Below are positions 41,006 to 53,900 of a DNA stretch of 64,000 nt, piece after piece. The DNA lies in NCBI RefSeq assembly GCF_032362555.1, contig NC_083515.1, positions 8,963,001-9,027,000 on the forward strand. The letters are read 5' to 3'. Source of the DNA: Amyelois transitella. Its lineage: Eukaryota > Arthropoda > Insecta > Lepidoptera > Pyralidae. Every line of letters begins with the position of its first letter. Position 1 is the stretch's first letter. The notes beneath the pieces were generated by a model, which was not told the DNA's origin, did not search any database, and saw only the letters and a program-made list of their open reading frames with translations. The position numbers were made by a program, and so were the translations under genes.

Positions 41006-41953
41006 AAAAGTTCATGCAGCAACAAGCGACACGATCTGACGCACTGTAATTTATTTAATACATGACAAAGACTGTAAATAGTGGACAATTATTAGAAAGT
41101 GATATAAATTGACTTGTTTTTATACAAAATGTGGATGTGTTGTCTAGTGATAATTCTTGTGCCTTATTAATTTATTTTAGGTGATTGTAAAGAAGCTCAT
41201 TAGGTAAGAATTTTTCCTGAAATCTCAAATTAATATTTACTTTAAATTATCATAAGTCATACATGATAAAATGCAACTATCATATTACTAATGGATTCCT
41301 ACTACTAAAATAATCATATTTTCTAAATTTAATAGGAAGGACCTTATTTTAAGACATTTCAAATTGTTTTTGACATTCTTTTCTTTTCATAACCTAGCGG
41401 TACATAACTGCAACTATAGCTGCGAATCTTTGTATTTTGTATTCCACTATTACAAATAACATTAATAATTTGCTATAGATAATTGATAAATTATAATGAT
41501 ACTACTCATATCACATTAGCATAGATTTTTACAAAGTCATTTAAACCAACATAAGACGTAATGAAACACATTGATAAAAGTAGACCTTGGCAATAAATAA
41601 AAACGTGTTTATAACTACAGTCCCCCTATTATCTCTGGCCGTATGTTATCGGAAAGTTGTGACTGATTTGGTTCCTGTTTGAAAGAGGGTTTTCTAAGAA
41701 AGGTTTATATCTGTATAAATCCGGGGCGGGTCGCTAGTATTTTCTATAAATTTCTGAATATGAGATATTTTTTGACGATAAAAAATGAGTAAACATCGAA
41801 TTACACCATATTTTAATCAATGACGATTAGGATTCCGACAACATGCTGAGTGCATATCTGTTGATGTAGGTCCACCGTATTTTTCTAACAATCATAGGTG
41901 CATTCATTGGAGTAACCTGATTGTTGCAGTTTGCGTTCTTTGACGCTGTTATA
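41006..41953. other. Spacer between domeless and WASH1
   Basis: Contains the domeless 3' UTR, with AATAAA near 41594, a short inverted family F fragment at about 41715-41745, and the WASH1 promoter or a 5' non-coding exon. A TTGTTGCAG just before 41930 could be an acceptor for such an exon. Confidence 0.5.
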
Positions 41954-44900
41954 ATGGAGGGTATCTACAAAGTTAAACTAGTACCCAGCGATCTCAACAC
42001 TGAGGAAACCGTACTTCAAATCGCGGACACTCTCGACAATTTGAACGGCATTATCGATGACGTATTCAGCCGTCTCACCGCGCGTATCATCCAAAACTTG
42101 GACAAGACAAATAAACTGAAGAAACGAATAGAAGATTCTCGAGCGAAAGCCGAACAACTCGTAGGGATGCAGAAAGCTATAAAAGTATTCTCTAGCGCGA
42201 AGTATCCGGCGTCTATTTCTCACGAGCATTACGAATCTGTGTTCGGCTTGGATGGGTATCAACACCAGCCTAAGAAAGTAACCCTAAGTGGAAAAAACCA
42301 GGGCCAAGCGGGCGGCAAAGATGTCCAGGTAAGTTGCTGCCTTCTATGTTTTAACAGGCTGAATTGCATTCTCAGCACTTCGGCATTTCTGCAAATCGTT
42401 AAAGGCAATACCGTAATAACTTTACAGGTAGTTAAATATTTGGCAGTTAATCAAAGCAAGCAAACTAGGAGGATTAAGTTTAAGGGGCAGTTAGCTTATG
42501 TTTAATATTGTTACACGTGTTAAGTGTCGATGACAAGTGTCTATTGTAATGTACTGTGTCGTAATTATCTTCAGATTATTCTAGTACTATATTTGTAAGG
42601 TACTTAGTAATAATTACTTCTACGAAAACCTAATCAGCTCGAAACGCAATATCGAATAAATTATCGTGAATCCCAAAAATTCCACCAACAAGCTTACATA
42701 CCACAGATTCATGAAAACCTGCCTACGTAAAAATTTATTTAGGGAAGATAATACTCTCAAATATTTTGACACAAAGCCTTTACATGAGTAAAATTTTCAC
42801 CTCATTTTTTCATTGTAGGAAAAACTTCATTTCTACCACGTGAAAATAGCGGAACCAAGGGCCGCCCAGAAGAAAGATTTCGACTTAAACGCTATTATGG
42901 ACAACGTGAAGACTGTTGGACAGTTACTCATATTCAATACGGACGAGAGTCCATACCTGGGCGCCCCTAGCAAGCCCGTGTATGTGCCCAAGGTTACATC
43001 CACACCTGGTGAGAGTAAGAATCAGCTAGAAGATGCACCGTCCTCTATAATGAAGAGAGAGGTCTTGAGGAGGGAGGCGGACGAGTACATGTACGCGCCT
43101 GGAATCGGAATGGTAAATTTTCTTTATACACATACACATATTAGGATTGAGGGTAGATGGAGCTTATAGTCACATGATTCAAAGGCTACATTTAGTTAGA
43201 TGTCTTAATAAAATGAGATTTAGAAACATGTCGTGAACTCATAGCCTAAAACACTCTCCCTATTGATTGAATTTTACAATCAGTCAATAAATAGTTTCGT
43301 TTCGTTACCAGACTAGCAACGAAGTTCTTTAAAGTTTTTTTTAACATGATTACGCCGGCATCGTGTAGTTTACTTTTACCGTGAATCTCGGACCTTTTAG
43401 GGTGCCGCAATTTCTTTACAAGTAAAAAAAAAAGCAGGTAACATATAGCTATAAACTATTTATATCTTTTTTCTGTCGTCTTGGAAACTCGTAGAAATAA
43501 AGTTATTTCGTGAATTATAAAATCGATTTTATGAAAAACCTTTAGTTTGGAGGTTTATACAGAGCTCTTGGTTTGTGTGTGGATCTCATAAGGAAACACG
43601 TTGCGGTTCTGTTTTTTTATTAATAATAAAATAATTTCCATAGGTACTCGCTGGGTTAATTAAAAAAAGTTCCGAAGAATTATCAATACAAAGGTACTCG
43701 CGTGATAGTACCTATAACACAATTTTCCGCGTATTACGGATTTTCCTCTTACTGTAAATTGCTTCTTTGTAACATAGCTTACCAATTTCTAGTAAACGAG
43801 ATGTTTTATAGAGTCTGTCCATCGATACAGGTGGCCGCCACAGTAGACCTTATTACGCGAGTAACTATCACGTTGATATTATATTCTTCGGATCCATGAC
43901 ACAAGTTTAAAGTTTAATTAGGCCCCTTGAGTATTCTCAATTCAGACATGTTTTACCCATATCTACATAGAAGGGCCTCATCTAAATATTCCCCACCCAG
44001 GTACCAGAACTAGAGATGCCCTTGGACTTGCCCCACCTTCCGGGCGTAGCGGGTGACGTCCAATTCTCCATAACTACCGACGGCTCCATCGCCCCGTCCG
44101 TGGTGACGTCACCGCTGACTCCCGTGTTGGATCTGGTGGTCACCAACGCTGAACTGCCGGGTCTTCAGGAGTTGTTGGTGGCGATCCCGGCGTCGCTGCC
44201 GGTCGTGCCGGACGCCGCGCCGGCGCCGGTACCGGTCGCGCCGGTGCCGGTGGCGGTGCCGGCAACCCTGGCTCCACCTCCGCCACCCCCTCCACCACCG
44301 CCGCCGCCACCACCACCACCACCACCACCGATGGAAACCGTCGCGTCTACAAGCATTGAAAGGTAAGATACCAATTTGTAGCATTTTTTTTTTCAGAATA
44401 GTAGGTATAATCATTTATTTGGCGTTTGTTTAGGTTTCGGTCAAAGAAGAACCCGTGAACCACTTTTGAGAACGATCCCTGAATGAAGCCCGCCATTTGG
44501 TTTTAAGGGTTTAATTTTCCTGAATCTGTATATTTCCTTAATTTTTTTTTTCACTTGGTATAAGATAGCAAAGTCACTTATTTTTGTGACCAAGAAATAC
44601 AATTACAACATTTAATTTGGCGTAAATAAAAAGAGACATAATGAAATGCTACTGAACAAAAGGACGATTCTTTTAGAAACTAATTAAAATTTTAATGAAA
44701 TTCAACTTTTTGCAAAGTTGTCTTTTTTACAGTCTCCACCAGGACCAGTGCCTTAGCAGGTTCTAATTAAGCGATTGATCAACACATTTTATGATTTATT
44801 CCACTTATACATACACTCATAATCAAAAACTAGAATTGCTTTTTTTTTTGTTCTTACTCCAGCCGTTCTAATTAAGATGGGGCTTACAATAGTGTGTTTT

Positions 44901-47900
44901 AATTGTACGGCTATTTCGCTAACTAATGACATTCTCACAGTGTTTGAAAAGGCCGCAAAAAACGTACTTTGAATACAATCGTCTTCGGGCACTTCTTACG
45001 AAGGGTAAGGCAAATACAATGCGTCACAAGAAATGGCCAACCTGCCCCAAATGGCACATGTTTCGTTTTTTGCTCTGCCAGGTCAGAGAGTCGTGTTACT
45101 TACCTTTTTTTTTTCTAACAACCCCTTGCTTGCCATATGTGTCGAAGGCATCTATTTGTGATCATATGTCCAAAATGGGTTAGTAATTCTCGAAATAGGA
45201 ATGTCTCTGCTACGTCCGATAAGTCCGCCATTGTGTATTTATGTTTAACTTTCATACTGTCACAAACAAAACGTCTTTTCATATAATTCTTAACCCTTTA
45301 CAGAGTAATAAGCTCTTATTGTCTTACCTTTCGGGCCGCATTTAGTGTCGTTGATTTTGCGAAGACCTTTTATTCGAAAATGAAACCATTCATTATTTTC
45401 ATTAATTTCCATAGGAACTTAATATTACTACATTGCATTGATTTTCTTAATTTTACGTATAAAACGTATATATTTTTTGTATCTCAAAGCCGGAATTCAT
45501 CTCAAAATTTAAACTCTTAATAATACAATTTTAGATTTAATTTTCTTTACTTATTTATTCATACGTAGGTTACCTACTCTATATTTCGAGGTTTAATTAT
45601 GCGTCATTAAGTCCGCAATGCCGTGATTATGCACTACAATAATTTGCACACGAAACAGCACACCCCGTAAAATATTCGTTTTCTTAGAAATTATAATGAA
45701 ATTTAAAATTTGCTCATTTTTCATTTTAATCAGGTCATTAAAGTAGTTGATGTAATTTATTAAATCACAGTCGTTAAAGATTAACAAAACACCTCACATG
45801 CCACTATCATTCTTTAATTTAGGTCTTTGAAAGTTAGCTTCGGTTAAAAATAAGTCCTATTTCCGATTTGTTTAATACATTTGAAGCTGTGAGTCGTCCG
45901 GCAAGACAAAGAAAGTTGCACCTGATTATAAACATTTTACAATCCCTTTGTTTGCAAAGGGCTTTGAACAAGTCGCATAGACCGCACTCCAGCTTCGTCC
46001 ATTTACAGAATGAGACAAGAACTTGTCTGGATTCAATCCTAAATCCTTGTTGAAAATGGGAGATAGTTGTGGAATACAAATTGCGTCTTATGAATCGTAA
46101 ATAGGCGCATAATGAGCCACATCAGAAACAACGTAGGACGTTTCTCGGAATACCATAAATGCTGTATTCCAAGCGATGCCGGCTGATGGAGTTATAGCTT
46201 CTAAGTCAGTCTCTGCTTTGAATATGGAATGTCTTGTCAGATGAATACCGCGTTGTGTGAAGGTCCTGTAAATTGGCTTTTGTTTATACATACATAAAAT
46301 CACGTCTCTTTCCCGGTGAGGTAGGCAGAGTACATCTTTCCATTTGCCACGATCCCTCCATGCTTATTCCACTTAAACCACATTGTTTGTTGTAAGCTTG
46401 TCGGTGTAGGCTGCTTTTGACTTAAGCCTTTGCCAGGTCGTCTACGATTCTTTAGAATTAAGAGTAAGATTGATTTTTAACTATTCTGATTTAAATCATC
46501 ACCATTTTCCTGACGTGTGTCCCCGTTACATCCTTTTGCCGAAACTATATTGCCAGAAGGTTTGACCCAACCTGGATCATGGTTTGCGGTGAGTTTATTC
46601 TTTTAGCCGTCTTTTACGACATGAAGGCGATGGAGTGTCTACCATGAAAGTATTGGACACTTTAATTCAACACGGATTAATTATTCGTATATTAAAATAC
46701 GTATTAATTTATTGAAGGTACTTCGAAAAATATAACACCGCTGTAGAGATTTACAAAGTCAAAGGTTTTGATGCCGATTAAATTGCGTAGAGTAAAAGAT
46801 TTCACCGTGAATCTTAAGGAATTTACAAATTTGGATAATTAGTAGCATTAAATCATTCGCTTTTGCTTAATTAAATGGAGGAGTCGTTATCTACTCAAGG
46901 TAATGTTTACAATCGGAAGAAGAAATATGTAAATATAAACTTACATTTTGTGACGTTTTGGCTTTGACGTCGCAACTATATCTGGCCAATCAAAGCGTTC
47001 GTATACAGAGTGTTTACAAACCCGGGTTCCTCGTATCGGGTACTTCAACAGAAATGCACGTTTTGAAAACACACCCGCTGGCTGTCGTTCGCCGTGCTCT
47101 TTACAATACAAATACTTCTGTTTTTCCAATGCTCAAAACAAATAATGAACATATTCGAGAAATTTAACCTCTTTCAGTGATTTTTGTATTACAAGTGGCC
47201 AGTACTTAAATCATAGTTGAGATGATGTGATTAGAAATATGTAAATAGGAGTAAAAAAAATAATATCTGTTTGTTTTCGTTTTAGAATTCTTTGTTTTTT
47301 CAATTGCGTTCCTATTTCGTTCTTAGAATCATAAAGATATGATTTCTAGCGTAACAACTAGTGGCGCCGAAGTTTTTAAATAAAGAATCGTCTATTTTTA
47401 ATTTGGCTACAGGCATTGTGAAAAACTTTTCGTATCGCGCGGCCAAGTGACGCCCGTGTTTCGTCCTTGATGAAAATTTGCATTGACTAAATTCGGGATG
47501 CTAATGAGAATTGAAACCACAGTACATATATGATATTATGATCTAAGTCTGTTTGTCAGGACAGCCATATATCAATGTCGAATCGAAACATTTAGATAAA
47601 TTATCTGTTTGTATTCGATTTTCCCGCTTTCCGACGAATATTATTGGTAGTTTGTAATATTACCATTGTAATCACATACATATATTCATAGTACTTCATA
47701 CAAATAGTTTCTTATGTCTCAGCTGATTCTCAGTTACACTGTATTTCCTGTTTATTTTTACAAATAGTAGTTTAAAATACCATAATTGCCAGCTATTTTA
47801 CATATATCCTGTCTATATCCCTTGCGGGGTACAGACTGAGACCAGTCTTGAAAAGACCGAATGGCCACGTTCAGCTACTCTTATTATTCTATTTAGATAA

Positions 47901-50900
47901 TATAAATAAATATATTGGGACAAATTAGAAAGATTGAGTTGGCCTCGAAGAAAGTTACGAGATACTAACTCAACGATACTATATTTTATAATAAATACTT
48001 GTATAGATAAACACCCAAGACCCAGGCCAATAGTTTATTTACACACAAAATTATTACGACCCTAAAATGTAGTACAATTTTCAACTAAATATTCTTTGTC
48101 GTAGTCTATAAAGTTTCCAAAAATTAATCAATAATAAACTTGGGAAAATCCACTTGCGAGAAAATATAATTTATCTGTTGTTTATGTTATGCATCACGAC
48201 TCACGATATCTACTTGAAGGATCGTCACTTTGCCGTGACTGTGAGGTTATAGTTCATGATAACATGCGTTATTGAATCAACTTTATCTAAATACTAGCTG
48301 TGCCCGCGACTTCGTCCGCGTGGAATAGTTATTTTGGGCATCATATTTTCAGGCGGTCACGCGTATTAGAAAGAACGCTGGTTCGCCGTATTAAATGTTT
48401 CGCTGCAAATTGCTTATAACGACTATATCTCAAAACCTATTCGTCTGATTTATATACTGTAAATGGCAATTTTAGTCTACATGAAAAGCCGAAAGTAATA
48501 AACATATTTATTTGGATAAGGATTAATACTGAATTAAAGAAAATTGGTGTCAAAATAACTTATGTTTATAATGAAAAAATAATCTTAAAAAATGAACATA
48601 AAAGTGCTTATTGTAAGTAAACCTTAAGAGATAGATATATGCTCTCGCGGACTTTTTTATGGCAAAAAATGAGTACTTCACATCTTTAGTACATTGTTTT
48701 ACTATATCTTTGTTGGTTTGCGCAGCGTTCGCGTGGAAAGCTCGCAGATGGCCGACTCATTCAACTTTCACCTGCATTGTTGACGTTTCCCGTAGGAAAT
48801 TCGGGATAAAATGTAGCCTATAGCCTTCCTCGATAAATAGACTATCTAACAGTGAAAGAATTATTCAAATCGGTTCAGTAGTTTCTGAGATTAGCGCGTT
48901 TAAACAAACAAACAAACAAACAAAACAAACTCTTCAGCTTTATAATATTAGTATAGACTACGAAATGTAATTGAGTAAAAAAGGAAAGTCAATGATTCCT
49001 TTATATTTTGACTATTGATAGTTTCAAAAATCTCGTTAGGTGTCATTATCTTTCTACTCTATCCTAAGTATACGAGTACGAGGATTATTATTATGTATTT
49101 ACGTGTATGTATATAGGTATATATTTTGTGTGCATTGTATCATGTTTAAAAAACATGTACTCCACCTCTGTCTGTCTTGTATGTTTTACTCTTATGGTGC
49201 AATAAAGAGTTTTATCTATCTATATTCATAAAAAGTACACTTTATTTATGCTTCAAATCATCACCGTCCTAGCGTTTTTGTTATTATTTTCCTGTTGCGC
49301 CTTCCCTGCGGGGGATCTCTTATGACTATTAAAAAGAGTTATTTATGCTCTGAGTACTCTTATATTAAATACCAGAGATATTTTTAAAGTTTAAACTGTC
49401 TGAAAGTCCCAGACGGCATCGCATTAGAATAGAATGCGCGGCTTTTCTTGTTATTTCGTGCCAATTAGCAGGATCTGAATCTACTCGTATTGTTACGTCT
49501 TTGCAGGCACCTTAGTCTTTCTATGTATGGTATTGTATCGACATTGTACTAACAACCAATATGTGCAAAGGCAGGTATTAGTTCAGAATTTATTAGATCA
49601 AAAAATTAGAGAAATCCGCCAAAGGTTATGTTTTTTATGAAGCCACCTTAAAATACACGTTATCGAAATGAAATTATTGATTCAATCATCATTGCTTTTT
49701 ATAAATGCCTCAGTGTGTGCGAAGTTATACGCCAATACTGTTGCTAGATCCAAAAATATTACCAAAGAATAACTACGTAATTCAAAACATTAAAAGTTCT
49801 TTAGATTTCTCTTATATTTTTGTTGGTTGCGACTACAAGAGTCATTTAAAAAAAGCGATAAAAAGTAAACCCGATAATGCTAAAACCCTTTTACGTTCAC
49901 AACAACCCTGCCACAGTCCAGTTATAGTAGATTTAGCGATAGGGCTGTATAATTTTAGTCGGCTCCGACCCCGTCTCGCCTGACCAGTAATAAGTCCACT
50001 TTTGATTGTGATTTTTGATGTGATAACGTGATAAGGTAGGGATGCGCAGCACAATGTTTGATAATATTTATTTTGAGCATTCTATGATGTGTGATGAACA
50101 TATAATTATTGTTGAAATTTTAATTAGGTACGTTATATTTATCATGTTCGGATTTAGACGTTAAAACGTTTTGTTTGTTTGTAAACTTCTCCTCAGAGTT
50201 AATATTTTTATGTTTAAAGTGATAGTAGTTAAGTAATCCCAGCGTCTAATTAGGCTTTATCATCTCGATTGCGTCCTCCTTGGCGAAAATATCTCGGTCT
50301 GACCATGACGGATCCAGAAATGGACTTATGAATATAAAACCAAATATAAAAAACCTTGATCAACGCTATAGCGAGCATTCGCTTCAAAAGTTGACTTGCA
50401 TTTATAATCTATAAATCTAGATCTTATCACCTGCCCGTAATGCCTTTTGGTTGCACTGGAGTATAACCGGTTAAATCCAGTTTGTATGCATACGCTCATC
50501 TATGCCTTGTAAGTGGATGTCAGCTCTCTAATGTCGCAGGTTTCGGAGTCGCCTCTCCGTTTCGACACGCCTCAGATTTATGGCAGTCTCTCTCTATAAT
50601 TTGATATGGTAGCTCATCAAACGCTTATGTACTTTTGAATCTACCCATAATATTATGAAGAGGAAAGATTTTTTTTGTATTATTTTTGCTTTTAAACACT
50701 TCGAAGTTCAAAATTAAAATTGTGCAATGTCTAAAAGTTACAAAGACTTAATTTTTTAATTAATAAAATAATTATACCCACTCCATATATATTTTTTGCC
50801 TCCACTGCAACCACCTTCTTTTTGCCAGACCCATATTTGGCCTTTGTATCCTAAAATTGTACCGTGCCAAGTAGATCAAGCATTCTTTACATTAAAGAAT

Positions 50901-53900
50901 TATGTAAAGGGAAATTAATTAATGAGATACACTTTAAGAAGAATTTGCTCCATATAAAGTCTGTGATGAAATTCAATTAGTTAATGAAACATCTCGCATT
51001 GGTATGCTGAAACTGACTTTGTGAACATTCCAGTTTTGAAAAATGTTGCCAGCATTAATGACAGCTTATGAATAAGTGTAAAACGTCCAATGAGCTTATT
51101 ATAACCGGGCCTGTTATTGACAATTATGATCCTTTTTGCACGGTGTTTAAATGGCAAACAATAGGGGCAAAAAATATCGTTGCGTCGATAAAACGGCTGT
51201 CAACTTTTCTTTTTCTGATTCGGCTAATAACTTAATGTTGTCCACGCCGCAAATGCTTTATTTATAGACGTAAGTACGTATTTATACTCTGTGCAGAACG
51301 TTATGATTTAAATTTAGACATAACAGATGTCGACGCTTCTACACTACGTATTCCGATTGAGATCGATGCCCTTTCTAGTTTTGAATCACGACTACTCTTG
51401 TTTATATTGTAAACTAGCTTTCGACTGCGGTTCCTCTCGCATGAAAAGCACCGTATTTTCTCCACACTATTAAAATTTCATGGAGGTCGATTCATTTGGT
51501 TTTGATTTTCATATTTATAATATAAGTAAGCCCGTGGCTTTGTGGGCGTAAATTGAAATGCCGTTAATTTCCTTTAAGCGTTCAAGTCACATAAGAAACT
51601 CACTAACCAAATATGAAATCTCTAGACCCAGCGCTTTACACTGAGTGTTGATATATCGGTCAATGATATAAGTATTATTCGATTTATAATTTCGACATAC
51701 ATACGTAGATATTATCACGTCTATATCCCTTGGGGGGTAGACAGAGCCAACAGTCTTGAAGATACTGAAAGGCCACGTTCAGCTGTTTGGCTTAATGATA
51801 GAATTGGGATTCAAATAATTTCAAACTTGTCAATTAGCAAGTTACCTCATCAATTTGCGAATTAAATAATCGTTGGCACTAAAACAAAACGTTATGGTTC
51901 TTAGAAATTGAGTTTAGTCGCAACAACGCTGTTAGTTTTACGGCTCAATACAGCCTCATGATGAAGTCGTTAAATATTAAGTGCTTTCCTCATTGTACGG
52001 GCCGAGTCGGGATTTCCTCTTTCACGGTTTGAGTTATTTTATACTAGTGCCTTGGCTTTGCACGGGTAGTATTCATGATAAATTTCATATAAACTTTCAA
52101 TACCCCTTTACAGAGTATTTTAGAGGTTGATTTTGTAAAAAACGTATCCAGCCAGTTTGGCTTAATGATAGAATTGATTTACAAAAAGAAACCGGTTGCT
52201 AGCCCATCACCTAAAAGAATCCCAAGTTAGCAATAGGTAAGCCTAATGTGGCAATTGGCATGTCGACTAAGTAACTTATTTTCTTGCCCATATTATAAGT
52301 ACTTTTTCTTTGTCCTTTGTATTTGAAAAGAAGACTGGCAAGATTATATTTTGTTATATAAGAATTCTTTGCCAAATACTTAAAGAGGTGTATAACTACC
52401 GTTGTGTTTTTGGCGTAAATGTATAAATAATGTCCTGATGTGGTCTAGGAGTGCACTATGAGAGGTTTTCCAGGTCCCATCCATTATCGATGCAATACAG
52501 TTTAGGTTGTCCTGCAAAGGTTGTAAAGTTCAGATGGAAGTCGCTTCGTGTAAAAACCTGACTCACCCAAGCCAGGATCCATGGTTAAAGGATATATGTA
52601 TACCCCGGACTCCTCGCAAGAGTGATGAGGATGCAACTGAGACTAAAGCCAAGAGTTATTAATTTGTCAATCAATTGTATTGTATACGTCCGATGAAAAT
52701 GCTGCAGTGTAGTTTGTTCCGCCGCTTCTTCTACACATGCGCTTTGGAAGCGGTAGTAGTTATAATTAGATTTACGTGATGTGACGTCAATTAGTGATAC
52801 CTTGGATCCAATTTTGAAAATAAATCTTTTCTATTTTATTCTATTCTGTATGTTTGTATACGAATGCGCACATCGCGTGCGAGGGCAAGCCTTACATAAA
52901 CTAAACAATCGAGCGGCTTCCCTTTAATTAGCGCTAATTACACGAACCTAAGATTTGTTCGCTCCGCTGTGTTATATCATACAATACAATTGATCGCATG
53001 CAATTGAGATGGACAGGTCTTTTACAACAATTAATCTGGGTCTTGGATGTTTATCTATATAAGTATTTATTATAAAATATAGTATCGTTGAGTTAGTATC
53101 TCGTAACACAAGTGTCGAACTTACTTCGAGGCTAACTCAATCTGTGTAATTTGTCCCGTATATATTTATTTATTTATTTATTTATTAATTATGATATTAA
53201 CACTTGTATGATTCAAGATTCCTTGAATGTTACAGTTATAAACAAGTTTTTTCGTAACTATTATCGTAATTTTTATCAATAACAATGTGTATAATAAAAC
53301 TTTAGGTCAAATGATTTTAATAAGATGGACAAAACGTTTTTTTTTGACGGAGAATATCGCAGTAATTAAGTTAATATTAAGACACACTTATCAATAACAC
53401 TAAAATATATCTGTAATTTTTGTTTTTATTTGCAGTTTTTACTTTTCAGATAGTTATTACCATTTTGCGATCATTATTTTGTTACTTGTTTATTAGTTAA
53501 ATTCCTCAGTTAACTTGATTTCTTGACTTTTTTTGATAATGTGAAGTTGACGTTATTGAAGAAAATGTTGCAGTACAGTTTGTTACCGCTTCTTTCTTCA
53601 CTGACCCTTTGAAATGGGCAGTAAACTTAGTTTTAAGAAATTTATTTTGACGTCAACCAATGTTGTGAAACTAAAGGATACGACAATTATTAAGTGATGT
53701 TTGAAATGTCCCATAATAATGAATGAAAATTTTGAATTTGAATAATGTGTTGTTCATCTAACTACATTAATGATACCTTAACGTAGCTCTTGTCATAGAA
53801 TAATTAATGCAAATAATACATAAATTGTTCTAGGAAACCGATGTATTGTTGCAATTAACAAATCTATACAACCTATTATGTAAATATTCCTTGTACGGAA

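Noticed and set aside
41921..41953. WASH1 start at the upstream TTG
   Set aside because: TTG is not a credible start here, TTGTTGCAG looks like an acceptor, and ATG 41954 fits the family N-terminus.
44109..44414. Antisense frames rich in Gly, Val, Trp and Arg over WASH1 exon 3
   Set aside because: They are shadows of the CCN proline tract on the opposite strand.
49705..49983. A 92-codon frame in WASH1 intron 3
   Set aside because: No recognisable domain, start context or splice partners.
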